From CAVPDE01 sp964580575 (GTDB lineage Bacteria; Desulfobacterota; DSM-4660; Desulfatiglandales; HGW-15): a stretch of DNA of 64,000 nt. Made by a program: the position numbers and the translations under genes. Below the pieces are notes generated by a model. That model ran no database searches. It saw only the letters and a list, made by a program, of their open reading frames with translations, and was not told where the DNA came from. This document shows, piece by piece, positions 15,991 to 24,618 of this stretch (position 1 is the stretch's first letter; every line of letters starts with the position of its first letter). The stretch covers positions 1 through 64,000 of the forward strand of contig CAZOLJ010000013.1 of NCBI GenBank assembly GCA_964580575.1, written 5' to 3'.

Positions 15991-16941
15991 CTAAGATCCT
16001 TTTTCCTCTCTTCGGTATGCTTTAAGCAATCCGGCCGGCACAGAGGCTTTTCTGGACACGCTCACCAGGGCCACGATAGTGAGAAGATAAGGGATCATGA
16101 GGAACACGTGGAAAGAGAGCTTGAACCCCAGGCCCTGAAGCCTGAGCTGAAGCCCATCCAGGCAACCGAAGATCAACGCGCCCAGCGTTCCCTTTACGGG
16201 ATCCCAGTTTCCGAAAATCACCATGGCGATGGCCACCCACCCCCTTCCCCCGATCACGTCGATGAGAAACATGTTCTGATGGGCCAGGGTGAGGAAAGCC
16301 CCGCCCACGCCCATGAGCGCCCCGCCGGCCACGAGGCAGAGCGTGCGGGTCAAGGCGACGTTGACGCCAACCGTATCCGCCACAATGGGGTTTTCACCCA
16401 CCGTTCGGATCTTGAGCCCCACATTGGTCTTGTAGAGCAGAATGGAAAGGGCCGGGACCAGGAGCCAGGCGATATAGGTGAGGCTGTACTGTTTGAACAG
16501 CCCCGGCCCGATGACCGGGATCTCCGACAGCCAGGGAATGGCGATCTGCTGGAAGGGCTTGACCGTCGGAGGAACCGTGGGAGACCCGAAATGAAGCCGG
16601 TAGATGAACATGGCGAGCCCTGCGGCAAACAAGGTGATCCCGAGCCCCGAGACATGCTGGCTCAACCCCAGGTGAACCGAAAGAAACGCCATGAGCATCC
16701 CAAGCGCCATGCCCACAAGCGCCGCCATAAACACGCCGAACCAGAGCGAACCCGTGGAGATGGAGACCAGGAACCCCGTCATGGCGCCCATGAGCATGAT
16801 CCCCTCAATGCCCAGATTGAGCACGCCGGAGCGTTCGACAAGAATCTCGCCCAGAGTGGCAAAGATGATGGGGGTTGCCATTCTCATCATGGCTCCGATC
16901 AGTCCTGAGATAAAGGCCGTTTCGAGAATCTGGTCAATCAT
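15991..16941 (-). CDS. nucleoside-type ABC importer permease 2 (NupQ/YufQ-like)
   Basis: A 316-residue polytopic inner-membrane protein of the BPD_transp_2 family with about 8-9 hydrophobic segments. GIEGIMLMGAMTGF (about 45-58) is the conserved cytoplasmic motif of this branch, and VGENPIVADTVGVNV is the family EAA-like loop. The start (16941) overlaps the stop of permease 1 (16938). Together with the BMP-family binding protein and double ATPase it forms an importer known in other bacteria to carry nucleosides, purines or related compounds. The downstream hydroxylase subunit gene follows after 23 nt, so uptake and oxidation are probably co-expressed. Confidence 0.9.
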   Translation of the reverse strand: MIDQILETAFISGLIGAMMRMATPIIFATLGEILVERSGVLNLGIEGIMLMGAMTGFLVSISTGSLWFGVFMAALVGMALGMLMAFLSVHLGLSQHVSGLGITLFAAGLAMFIYRLHFGSPTVPPTVKPFQQIAIPWLSEIPVIGPGLFKQYSLTYIAWLLVPALSILLYKTNVGLKIRTVGENPIVADTVGVNVALTRTLCLVAGGALMGVGGAFLTLAHQNMFLIDVIGGRGWVAIAMVIFGNWDPVKGTLGALIFGCLDGLQLRLQGLGFKLSFHVFLMIPYLLTIVALVSVSRKASVPAGLLKAYRREEKGS

Positions 16942-17996
16942 TTCCGCACCACCCTCACCCGGTACTCTGTGAAAAGAAGAAAAATGAGCATGATCATGAG
17001 AGCCATGCCCTGGATCACCTCCGCAATGTAAACGGGCACGCCGGTCATGCGGCTCATGGTTTGCGCGCCCACAATGATGATGCTGAAAAACAAGGAAGAG
17101 AAGAGCACGCCCACGGGGTGCAGGTTGCCCAGCATGGCAATGACAATACCTGAATACCCGTATCCCGGCGAGAGGTCCATGATCAGGCGATACTGGAGAG
17201 CGCAGAGTTCCCCCACGCCCGCAAGGCCGGCCAGCCCGCCGGAGATCAAGGCCGTCCAGAGAATCACCGCATTCGTGCGGATGCCGCCGAACCGGGCGGC
17301 TCGGAGGTTAATCCCCACCGCCTTGTTCTGGTATCCGAAGGTGGTCTTGTTGTTGATGAACCAGATCACCAGCACCGCGAGCAGCGCGATGAGAATCCCC
17401 AGGTGGAATCGGGAACGAGGCATGAGAATGGGGTACTTGGCAGCTGCGATGATTTCCGAAGATCTGGGCCAACTGGAGCCGGGCTGCTGCAGAGGACCGA
17501 AAAGAAGAGCCCCCATGATGTGAATCATGACGTAGTTCAACAGGAGGCTGGAGACCACATCATCCACTTTCAGCTTGGTCTTGAGAATGGCCGGGATGAA
17601 CGCCCAGAGCCCGCCTGCAAGGAATCCGGCCACGATGACGGTGGGCAGGACCAAGAAGGGGGGAAGGCTCTTGAGGGAGATCCCGAGCGCCGTGGCCGTG
17701 AGCGCTCCTGCGAGGAGTTGGCCTTCGGCGCCGATGTTCCAGAACTTGGCTCTGAACGCAAAGGCAACGGCAAGCCCCGTGAGGAGCAGCGGGCTCGCTT
17801 TGACGAAGGTTTCCAGCAGATTGAAGCGCGTGCCCAAGGCTCCGTAAAACAAATAGAAGTAGGACTTCCAGAGTTCACCGCCTGCAATGAGAATGGGGAT
17901 GGCGGAGAGGATGAGGGTCGCCAGCACTGCGGCAATGGGAATGACGATCCTGGCCCACCCGGGAAGAGGCTCCCGCTTGACGATTCTGAGCCTCAT
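16938..17996 (-). CDS. nucleoside-type ABC importer permease 1 (NupP/YufP-like)
   Basis: A 352-residue polytopic permease with about eight to nine membrane segments; NIGAEGQLLAGA is the characteristic motif of this permease type and SPGYGYSGIVIAMLG a second conserved block. The ATG at 17996 is chosen because it overlaps the ATPase stop (ATGA); a longer frame starts at 18020. The gene order ATPase, permease 1, permease 2 matches other BMP-family transport operons. Confidence 0.9.
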   Translation of the reverse strand: MRLRIVKREPLPGWARIVIPIAAVLATLILSAIPILIAGGELWKSYFYLFYGALGTRFNLLETFVKASPLLLTGLAVAFAFRAKFWNIGAEGQLLAGALTATALGISLKSLPPFLVLPTVIVAGFLAGGLWAFIPAILKTKLKVDDVVSSLLLNYVMIHIMGALLFGPLQQPGSSWPRSSEIIAAAKYPILMPRSRFHLGILIALLAVLVIWFINNKTTFGYQNKAVGINLRAARFGGIRTNAVILWTALISGGLAGLAGVGELCALQYRLIMDLSPGYGYSGIVIAMLGNLHPVGVLFSSLFFSIIIVGAQTMSRMTGVPVYIAEVIQGMALMIMLIFLLFTEYRVRVVRK

Positions 17997-19513
17997 TCTT
18001 TTCTCACCCCGCTCATCCAAAGGCCGATCTGCTCTCTCGACGCCTCTTCCACCAGAGTCTCTCCCATCACCTCCCCTTCAAAGAGCACGGCAATCCGGTC
18101 ACTCAGAGCGAATATTTCATCCAAGTCTTCCGAGATCAGCAGCACAGCCGCACCGCGCTCCCTTTCCTCCAGGATTCTTTGGTGGACGTACTCCGTGGCT
18201 CCTACGTCGAGGCCGCGAGTGGGCTGGCTGGCGATCAGGACGGCGGGTTTGCCCGCCAGTTCTCTGGCCAGCATCACCTTTTGCAGGTTCCCTCCGCTGA
18301 GGCTCTTGGCCTCGGCATGCGGGCCAGCGGTTTTAATGCCATAGGCCCTGATCAGGTTTTCGCTGAAACGCTGGATGTTCTTGAAGTCCAGCAGCCCTCT
18401 TCGCTGGAACTCCGGAGAGGCGTGATTTTCCAGGATCAGGTTCTCTTCCACCGTGAGATCCAGGAGGAGGCCGGTCTCGATCCTGTCCTCGGGGATTCTC
18501 CCCATTCCAAGGCGGATGGCGGACACCGGGCTTCCCAGCCGGAGGAGATCTCCCTTGACCCTTACCGTGCCCTTGGAGGCTTCCCGGATTCCGAAAAGAA
18601 TCTCGGCTAGTTCTCTCTGGCCGTTTCCTGAAACTCCGGCAAGTCCCAGCACCTCATTTCTGCGCACCACGAGGCCGAGGGCTCTCAAGGCCGGTAACCT
18701 CTTGTCATTCAGGGCATGGAGATTTTCGATCTCGAGGACAGGCTCTCCCGGCTGCATTGTCTTTTTCTCTAGTTTTTCGAGCAGCTCCCGGCCCACCATG
18801 AGATTGGCGAGTTCCCTGAGAGTCGTCTCTTTTGTCTTTTTTTCCGCCACCACCTCGCCGGCTCTGAGCACGATGATCCGGTCGGAAATGCTCATCACCT
18901 CGTGGAGCTTGTGAGAGATGAACACAACGGATCGTCCTTCCTGCACGAGAGACTTGAGAGTCTTGAAAAGATCCTCTGTCTCTCCCGGTGAGAGAACGGC
19001 CGTGGGTTCGTCCATGATGAGGATGTCCACGTCCCGGTAAAGGGCCTTCAGAATCTCGACCTTCTGCTGTTCTCCCACGGACAAGGTCCAGATCTTCGCA
19101 TCAGGATCCAGCTGCAGCCTGAAACGCTTCTGAATCTGCCGAAGCTTTTCCTTCGCGGATTTCAGGTCCAGGAAAATCCGTTTTCCCGTATCGGCTCCGA
19201 TGATCACATTCTCGAGGACCGATTGAGACGAGACCAGGGCAAAGTGCTGGTGGATCATTCCCACGCCGCGGCGGATGGCATCCTTCGGACAGGTGAGGTC
19301 CACCTTGTCTCCCTTGATGAAGATGTCGCCTTCATCGCAGGAATAGTACCCGAACAGGATGTTCATCAGGGTGGTCTTCCCTGCTCCATTTTCGCCGAGG
19401 AGCGCGCAGATCTCCCCTGGATAGAGGCGAAAAGAAATCCCCTTGTTCGCGGCCACGTTGAGAAACCGCTTGGTGATGGAGAGCATTTCAACAACAGGTT
19501 GATGATCTGTCAT
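17993..19513 (-). CDS. nucleoside-type ABC importer ATP-binding protein (two NBDs)
   Basis: A 506-residue protein with two tandem nucleotide-binding domains. NBD1 has Walker A GENGAGKTTLM, signature LSVGEQQKVEILKAL and Walker B ILIMDEPTAVLSP. NBD2 has a degenerate P-loop (GVSGNGQRELAEIL), signature LSGGNLQKVMLAREL and LIASQPTRGLDVGA. Such asymmetry is normal for RbsA/YufO-type importers. The gene is separated from the binding-protein gene upstream by about 260 nt holding an intrinsic terminator and a paired-hairpin element, so it may be transcribed less than the binding protein. Confidence 0.92.
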   Translation of the reverse strand: MTDHQPVVEMLSITKRFLNVAANKGISFRLYPGEICALLGENGAGKTTLMNILFGYYSCDEGDIFIKGDKVDLTCPKDAIRRGVGMIHQHFALVSSQSVLENVIIGADTGKRIFLDLKSAKEKLRQIQKRFRLQLDPDAKIWTLSVGEQQKVEILKALYRDVDILIMDEPTAVLSPGETEDLFKTLKSLVQEGRSVVFISHKLHEVMSISDRIIVLRAGEVVAEKKTKETTLRELANLMVGRELLEKLEKKTMQPGEPVLEIENLHALNDKRLPALRALGLVVRRNEVLGLAGVSGNGQRELAEILFGIREASKGTVRVKGDLLRLGSPVSAIRLGMGRIPEDRIETGLLLDLTVEENLILENHASPEFQRRGLLDFKNIQRFSENLIRAYGIKTAGPHAEAKSLSGGNLQKVMLARELAGKPAVLIASQPTRGLDVGATEYVHQRILEERERGAAVLLISEDLDEIFALSDRIAVLFEGEVMGETLVEEASREQIGLWMSGVRKE

Positions 19514-19543
19514 TGTGGGGCACGTCTGTCCAAAGCAGAATGG

Positions 19544-19726
19544 TCACCACAGAGGCACAGAGGACACGGAGGAGGGGTATTTTTTCGTCTATCGGGAGAT
19601 ACCGATAGACGAAAACGACCTCTTCGAGGAATTTCAGGCCCATCTTTTTGGACAGAATATTTTTGTTTGTCGGTACCTCCCGACAAACAAAAAGCTTTCT
19701 CTGTGTCCTCTGTGTCTCTGTGGTGA
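19544..19726. repeat. outer inverted repeat enclosing two compensatory 14-bp hairpins
   Basis: Outer arms: TCACCACAGAGGCACAGAGG (from 19544) against CTCTGTGTCTCTGTGGTGA (to 19726), imperfect. Inside are two perfect hairpins. Hairpin 1 has arms 19582-19595 and 19602-19615 with loop GAGATA. Hairpin 2 has arms 19660-19673 and 19680-19693 with loop TACCTC. Read from opposite strands the cores are TCGGGAGATACCGA and TCGGGAGGTACCGA, while the outer stem bases differ (GTCTATCGG versus GTTTGTCGG) yet stay fully paired. It lies between the BMP and ATPase genes. Confidence 0.85.
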
Positions 19727-19736
19727 AACTGATTTC

Positions 19737-19768
19737 AAAAAAAAGAAGCCCGGCAGAAGCCGGGCTTC
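19737..19768 (-). terminator. intrinsic terminator after the BMP gene
   Basis: On the minus strand the stem GAAGCCCGGC (19768-19759), loop TTCT and GCCGGGCTTC (19754-19745) is followed by eight T residues. It sits 8 nt after the binding-protein stop codon and upstream of the ATPase gene, so it should set a higher level for the binding protein than for the transporter core. Confidence 0.88.
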
Positions 19769-19776
19769 CTCAAGCC

Positions 19777-20766
19777 TTAGTCCGAAACCGGTGGTTGTTC
19801 GTCGATGGGCACGCGGAAGGTGCCGTTCATGATCTTCTTCTCCAGATCCCTCACCTCGTTCATCACGGGCTCGGGCAGCTTCTTTTCAAAGCCATGAAAC
19901 GGTGCAAGCCGGGCTCCGCCCTTGGCCATCATGGACCACTCGCCGAGGTCCATGGGTACCCACGCTTTCTTCTTGACCATGTCAATGCAGAACTTGATGG
20001 TGGGGTACATGTCCCAAACCGGCCCGGTGATGACCACCTCCGGGGCCAGGGCGTTCTGATCGGACATGTTGCCGAAAGCCAGGATCTTTTTCTCCTTGCA
20101 CGCCTCAAACACACCGAAACGCTCGGCATAGATCAGGTCCGCGCCTGCTTCAATCTGCGCGATGGCCGCTTCCTTGGCCTTCGGGGGATCGAACCAGCCG
20201 CCGATGTAGGAGATCTTCACCTTGACCTTTGGGTTGGCCTTGAGGGCTCCAGCCTTGAAGGCGTTGACCAATCGGTTGACTTCGCCGATGGGGATGGCGG
20301 CCACAACGCCCAGGACATTGGATTTGGTCATCCTGCCGGCGATCACGCCGCACAGATAGGCCGGTTCATGAATCCAGTTGTCGAACACGGAATAGTTCGG
20401 GGCTACCGGGCCGAACTCGGATCCAAAAGCGAACGCAATTTTCGGGTAATCCTTAGCCACTCGTCTCGATGGTTCCTCGCCTGCCAGAAACGCATCCCCC
20501 ACGATGAGATCGAAATTCCTTTCCGCGTACTCTCTCAGAACCTTCTCGAAATCCGCTGCAGCCACCTTCTCTGCGAATTCGTACTCGATGTTTCCGATTT
20601 CCTTTTTTGCCTTCAGACAGGCTTGATGGATGACTCCATCCCAAGGTTCTTCAATGGCTGTCTGGAATATGGCGGCAATCTTGAATGGTTTTGCTTTCTG
20701 CTCTGCTCCGAAAGCGAGGGAACAAGCAACGAGAACAATCATCAGAGCCAATAGCACTTTCCTCAT
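19777..20766 (-). CDS. BMP-family ABC transporter substrate-binding protein
   Basis: A 329-residue secreted or lipid-free binding protein with an N-terminal signal peptide (MRKVLLALMIVLVACSLAFGAEQ, cleaved after about residue 20). The BMP/Med family domain follows: KIAAIFQTAIEEPWDGVIHQA, FDLIVGDAFLAGE, YLCGVIAGRMTKSN and GADLIYAERFGVFEACKE. The family binds nucleosides, purines and related molecules for high-affinity uptake. Start chosen at ATG 20766 because AAAGGAGGG lies 6-7 nt upstream; the frame extends further without support. Its ATPase and permeases follow on the same strand beyond a terminator. Confidence 0.92.
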   Translation of the reverse strand: MRKVLLALMIVLVACSLAFGAEQKAKPFKIAAIFQTAIEEPWDGVIHQACLKAKKEIGNIEYEFAEKVAAADFEKVLREYAERNFDLIVGDAFLAGEEPSRRVAKDYPKIAFAFGSEFGPVAPNYSVFDNWIHEPAYLCGVIAGRMTKSNVLGVVAAIPIGEVNRLVNAFKAGALKANPKVKVKISYIGGWFDPPKAKEAAIAQIEAGADLIYAERFGVFEACKEKKILAFGNMSDQNALAPEVVITGPVWDMYPTIKFCIDMVKKKAWVPMDLGEWSMMAKGGARLAPFHGFEKKLPEPVMNEVRDLEKKIMNGTFRVPIDEQPPVSD

Positions 20767-20852
20767 AAGAAACCCTCCTTTCCTTCTGGTTGAAACCTGG
20801 AAACTCACCCTCCAACTGCAGATCACAACTGACTATCGGGCGCAATTGGTTT

Positions 20853-22073
20853 TCACTTGGCTTTCTCCCGGAAGCCTGTCACCTCCTTTCCCTCTTTGAT
20901 CACATGGCGTGGAGCTTCATGATCGGTTAACGCTTCCCATACGCTTTCTGCGTTCAGCACCACCAGGTTCGCCCGGTTTCCCTCCTTCATCTCGAATCCC
21001 GAAACGGCCATCGTCTGCGCCGCCCTCGTGGTGATGAGATCATAGAGAATTTCCATCTCCTCGAAGGTTGTCATCCACATCAAGTGGGATGCCAGAAACG
21101 CCACTTCGAGCATGTTGTTTCTGCCGTAGGGATAGTAAGCGTCGGCGATGTCATCCTGACCCAGGGCAACGGCAATGCCTTCATCGTAAAGTTCTCTGAC
21201 CTTGGTGTGGAGCGGTCCGGTCTGAGGATCCGAAACCATACCGATCCGTGCTTTTTTGAGAAGCGCCGCGATCTTTCGGAAATAGGGTTCCGGGTACAGG
21301 GCAACGGCACGGGCGTGGTGGGCCGTGACCCTCCCCTGCCATCCTTCCTTGATCGTTCTGACGGCAAGCATCTCAAGGGTGCGAAGACCAGGATCCCCCG
21401 CATCGTCCATGAGCATGGAGATGTCTTTGTCATACTCCTTGGCCAACTTGAACATCCGGTCGATGTGTTCGTGCGCATCCTCATCGGTGTATTCGATCCA
21501 CGGAATCCCGCCCACCACATCGGCTCCCCGTTCCAAGGCTTTTCGCAGGAAGTCCTCGGCACCAGGATCCCGCACCACGCCGTCCTGAGGGAATGCCACC
21601 ACCTGGATGTCTACGGCTTCTTTGAATTCCTCTTTGGCCCTGAGCAGAGCCTTCACCCCCTCGAGCCTGGCCTTGGTGTCCGTGTCCGCAAACGCGCGGA
21701 GGTGAGTGGTTCCGTACTTGACAGCCAGTCGCAGGGCCTTCCTCACGTTCTTGATGATCCACGCTTCGTCATATTTCTCTTTGACCTTGGAGGCCAGTTC
21801 GATGGCGGTCATGGCCTTTCCCATGGCTCCGCTCTGATAGGAGACCTGAGCCTTATCCCCGATCATCGCCAGGGTGTAAACCTTGCAGAGGTGGAGGTGG
21901 GGGTTGACGAAAGACTCGGTGACCAGCTTCCCGGACGCATCAATCACCTGGAGGGACTCCCCTTTGAGCTTCTTTCTGATGCGGGAGATGCGTCCTTCTT
22001 TGATCCCGATATCCAGGAGATCATTTCCTGAAAACCGGGTCCTTGCATTACGGATCACAAGATCAAAAGCCAT
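20853..22073 (-). CDS. CodA-like amidohydrolase with altered metal site
   Basis: A 406-residue amidohydrolase-superfamily enzyme resembling cytosine deaminase and N-isopropylammelide hydrolase. The first metal pair is intact (NPHLHL), GRVTAHHARAV supplies the later His and VALGQDDIADAYYPYGRNNML the metal Asp. The segment aligning with the CodA metal-ligand histidine (VHCDEIDD in E. coli) reads SMLMDDAGDP: His is replaced by Leu and the catalytic Glu by Asp. A ring-opening or deaminating role on a pyrimidine, hydantoin or ureide is suggested by context, but the altered site makes the reaction uncertain. ATG 22073 is preferred over a TTG 15 nt upstream. Confidence 0.75.
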   Translation of the reverse strand: MAFDLVIRNARTRFSGNDLLDIGIKEGRISRIRKKLKGESLQVIDASGKLVTESFVNPHLHLCKVYTLAMIGDKAQVSYQSGAMGKAMTAIELASKVKEKYDEAWIIKNVRKALRLAVKYGTTHLRAFADTDTKARLEGVKALLRAKEEFKEAVDIQVVAFPQDGVVRDPGAEDFLRKALERGADVVGGIPWIEYTDEDAHEHIDRMFKLAKEYDKDISMLMDDAGDPGLRTLEMLAVRTIKEGWQGRVTAHHARAVALYPEPYFRKIAALLKKARIGMVSDPQTGPLHTKVRELYDEGIAVALGQDDIADAYYPYGRNNMLEVAFLASHLMWMTTFEEMEILYDLITTRAAQTMAVSGFEMKEGNRANLVVLNAESVWEALTDHEAPRHVIKEGKEVTGFREKAK

Positions 22074-22181
22074 GGTCTCTTCTCTCAAATGCGCGCTCCA
22101 CGATCGCGCCCTTTCATAGCACCGAGCCTTGTCTTTGTCAAAACCTGAGTTAACTGCTGTCGGCCGAAACGGACAGCTTGA

Positions 22182-22275
22182 CGGACAAAGGGACAGAGGG
22201 GCAAAGGCACAAAGCAGACAAAGCCTTCTTCCCTATTCCTTTGTCCCTCTGTGCCTTTGTGCCTTTGTGCCTTTC
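22182..22275. repeat. dyad of GGCACAAAG/CTTTGTGCC words
   Basis: The left arm has GACAAAGGGACAGAGGGGC and AAAGGCACAAAGCAGACAAAG. The right arm has CCTTTGTCCCTCTGTGCC followed by GTGCCTTTGTGCCTTTG. The right arm encodes the last dozen or so codons and the stop of the cyclase-family gene. A shorter relative lies at 59641-59696. Confidence 0.7.
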
Positions 22276-23141
22276 CTCCGCGCTTCTTCGTGAAGCCGGG
22301 GATTCAGTGCACCGGCTACATCCCCGAACTTCGTCAGCCGGGCTTTCTTCTTTTTCGCCATCAGGGCCTCGTATCGCTCGTCCTCCACCATGGCCACGAT
22401 CCTGCTGATGCTGGACTCTCCGTCCACAAAGCGCCACGGGAAGCAGCCGATCACGACTCGCTGATTCAACAGCAGGTCCATGTCCCCGCCCAGGCACTCG
22501 GCATGAATGATGCCGTGGTTGAACATCTCGATGTGCATGAGCTGGTACTTGTCATCGGAGAAGAACTCCTCCAGGCTTTTTCCGAACTTCTTTTCGAAAA
22601 ACGCCTCTGCTTCCTTGGCCTGGCGAGGCATCCAGGTCCGGATGATCGTGTTCATGGGATGATCGGCGCTGCCGCAGTCCACTCCGATCCATCTCAGTTT
22701 CTTTTTCTTTGCCCATACCGCGAATTCTCTGTCCGGTCCCGGGTGTTTCACCATGTAGCGAATCTCATCCGCCGTCGGCTGGTCCCATCCATAGTGGTGG
22801 TATCCGGTGTGAATGATGAGAATGTCCCCCTCCCTCACCTCCACCCGCTCCTCCACCTGTTGAGAGGTGTAGAGATCGTAATCCGTGGTGCAGTCGCTGA
22901 GATCAACGACTACCCCCTCATGAACCAGAAAATCCAGGTCCAGGGAGGCGATGTCTTTCCCCGGCGTGTAAAAGTGGATTTCTCCATCGAGATGGGTTCC
23001 CACGTGGTTGGAATGGGTGAGGAGCATGCCGTTGGCTCCGTTGGGAGCCAGTCTCTTGAAGTACTTCACCTGCAAGGGTTCATAGGTCGGCCAGGGCGGC
23101 GTTGCAATGCCCAGAGGCACGGTCAAATCAATCAGTTTCAT
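22233..23141 (-). CDS. cyclase-family (kynurenine formamidase-like) metallo-hydrolase
   Basis: A 302-residue hydrolase. The metal and catalytic motif reads HVGTHLDGEIH (46-56), matching the family HxGTHxDxPxH although the usual Pro is Glu-Ile. Members open or close amide and imide bonds, for example N-formylkynurenine, isatin or cyclic imides. The start is ATG 23141 with GAGGAGG upstream. The last about 15 residues (RKGTKAQRHRGTKE) are Lys/Arg-rich because the frame runs into an intergenic word repeat; the original C-terminus was probably shorter. It sits between the DUF1116 gene and the amidohydrolase, so a sequential ring-opening pathway is plausible. Confidence 0.85.
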   Translation of the reverse strand: MKLIDLTVPLGIATPPWPTYEPLQVKYFKRLAPNGANGMLLTHSNHVGTHLDGEIHFYTPGKDIASLDLDFLVHEGVVVDLSDCTTDYDLYTSQQVEERVEVREGDILIIHTGYHHYGWDQPTADEIRYMVKHPGPDREFAVWAKKKKLRWIGVDCGSADHPMNTIIRTWMPRQAKEAEAFFEKKFGKSLEEFFSDDKYQLMHIEMFNHGIIHAECLGGDMDLLLNQRVVIGCFPWRFVDGESSISRIVAMVEDERYEALMAKKKKARLTKFGDVAGALNPRLHEEARRKGTKAQRHRGTKE

Positions 23142-23211
23142 AGGTTCCTCCTCTTCCAAGATCTTGAACAAAGACTTTTTAGCCACTCATGCGGGATTTC
23201 AAAAACGAACC

Positions 23212-23355
23212 ACGGAATGTCGAACACCGAAGGACGAACACCGAAGGAACAAATCCAGAGCACTAAACTTCGTCATTCGACATTCCCTGTTCGACATTCG
23301 ATATTCGGTTTATCGGTGTGGGCCGTGTACCTTGCACCTTGCACCCTGTACCTTC
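23212..23355. repeat. two word dyads between DUF1116 and cyclase genes
   Basis: At 23212-23315, GGAATGTCGAACACCGAAGG and GACGAACACCGAAGG face CATTCGACATTCCC and TTCGACATTCGATATTCGG. At 23325-23355, CCGTGTACCTTGCACCTTG and CACCCTGTACC repeat the words seen at 5345-5440. Both lie inside a probable operon. Confidence 0.65.
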
Positions 23356-23357
23356 TT

Positions 23358-24605
23358 CTATTCTCCATACTTTTTCGCAAAGGCCTCGATCGCATCGTGA
23401 AAGCAGTTCTCAGGCGGGTGTACCAGCCCTGCTCCAACCATCCCGATGCCCGGCTCTTTGTGGGCCATCCCGGTGTTGATCGCCGGAAGGATCCCGGTCT
23501 CCACCACCTTCAACAGGTCAATCCCTGTGGGCGTGCCCCTGAAATCCAGGGTAGGGATCTGATACGTGTCGTTCTCCTCCAACGTGATTTCATACATCTG
23601 CCGGGTGTATCGGATCGCATCACTCGCGCATCCTCCCACAAATTTCACAATGGCGGGCGCAGCCGCCATGGCAAATCCGCCGATGCCCGCGGTCTCGGTG
23701 ATCACCGAGTCTCCGATGTCCAACGCAGCATCCTTTTCAGAAAAACCCGGGAGATAGAGGCCTTCCACCCTGCCGGCCGGCCCAGTGAACCACTGATCCC
23801 CTAGACCGGATACTCTGATGCCGAACTCCGTCCCGTTCCTGGCCATGGTGGTCACCACGGAACTGCCTTCTACAGAAGCAGCTGCGTCCACGGTGCACTT
23901 GCAGGTCGGCATGCTGAGATTGAGGAAAAAGTGATCATTCCCGTGAATGAAAGCCAGAATTCTTGCAATCTTTTCCCTGCTCTCGTCCACCCTCACCAGA
24001 TCCGGTGCAATTTCCCGGATGAAGAGAGAGGTCCCTGCCCTGTTGCGGTTGTGGCCTTCATCCCCCATTTGAAGAGCCTGGGCAATCAGGCTTTTCATGT
24101 CAATGGCCCCGTGCCGACCAAGGGCTTTTTTCAGTGCCGGCGCCAGATCCTCCGCCATCCAGCGGAGCCTCGCGAGAACTTCCTCTGAAAAGGCGCCGTA
24201 TCGAAGAACCTTGCCCAGACCTTCGTTGAGCGTGCAGTAGGCCCGGTTCCCGAAGGTCTTGTTCTCCACGACCCAGACCGGCATGCTCCAAGTCACTACA
24301 CCAGCCATGGGTCCCACGCTTGAATGGTGGTGGCACGGTTCAAAGAGGACGTCCCCTGAAGCGGCCAGGGCTTCGGCTTCCTGTCTGTTCCTCGCAAGCC
24401 CCTCCAGGATCAGGCCCCCGATCACCGCGCCCTTCATGGGACCGCACATTTTCTCCCACGTCACGGGAGGCCCGGCGTGAAGAATCACATTTCTCTTCAT
24501 GCCGGGTATTGCTTCTCCCGCAGTCGAGACATCGATCAGCGTCGGCCTTGCCCTCTGAATTCTGGAGACCGCCTCCTGGTTGGCCTGTTCGATTTTCACC
24601 TTCAT
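23358..24605 (-). CDS. DUF1116 protein, AllG/YlbE-like
   Basis: A 415-residue DUF1116 protein. E. coli AllG (YlbE) of this family acts with AllF (FdrA) and AllH (YlbF) as the oxamate transcarbamylase that splits oxalurate into oxamate and carbamoyl phosphate. Family blocks seen: GMKRNVILHAGPPVTWEKMCGP, EPCHHHSSVGPMAGVVT, GDEGHNRNRAGTSLF and TETAGIGGFAMAAAPAIV. AGGAG RBS before ATG 24605. The FdrA-domain mini-gene ends 13 nt upstream. All three AllFGH families are adjacent here, so a phosphorolytic carbamoyl transfer is a sound inference, although the actual substrate is open. Confidence 0.85.
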   Translation of the reverse strand: MKVKIEQANQEAVSRIQRARPTLIDVSTAGEAIPGMKRNVILHAGPPVTWEKMCGPMKGAVIGGLILEGLARNRQEAEALAASGDVLFEPCHHHSSVGPMAGVVTWSMPVWVVENKTFGNRAYCTLNEGLGKVLRYGAFSEEVLARLRWMAEDLAPALKKALGRHGAIDMKSLIAQALQMGDEGHNRNRAGTSLFIREIAPDLVRVDESREKIARILAFIHGNDHFFLNLSMPTCKCTVDAAASVEGSSVVTTMARNGTEFGIRVSGLGDQWFTGPAGRVEGLYLPGFSEKDAALDIGDSVITETAGIGGFAMAAAPAIVKFVGGCASDAIRYTRQMYEITLEENDTYQIPTLDFRGTPTGIDLLKVVETGILPAINTGMAHKEPGIGMVGAGLVHPPENCFHDAIEAFAKKYGE

Positions 24606-24618
24606 TTGCCTGCTCCTC

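Noticed and set aside
16108..16908. 266-aa plus-strand ORF opposite the permease
   Set aside because: Highly polar, His/Glu-rich translation typical of the antisense of a membrane protein.
19544..19735. CRISPR-like or terminator explanation for the paired hairpins
   Set aside because: Only two non-identical, inverted units exist without spacers of equal length. The intrinsic terminator is a separate structure at 19737-19768.
22251..23804. 517-aa plus-strand ORF over the cyclase and DUF1116 genes
   Set aside because: It crosses two real genes and a repeat block, so it cannot be a real single protein.
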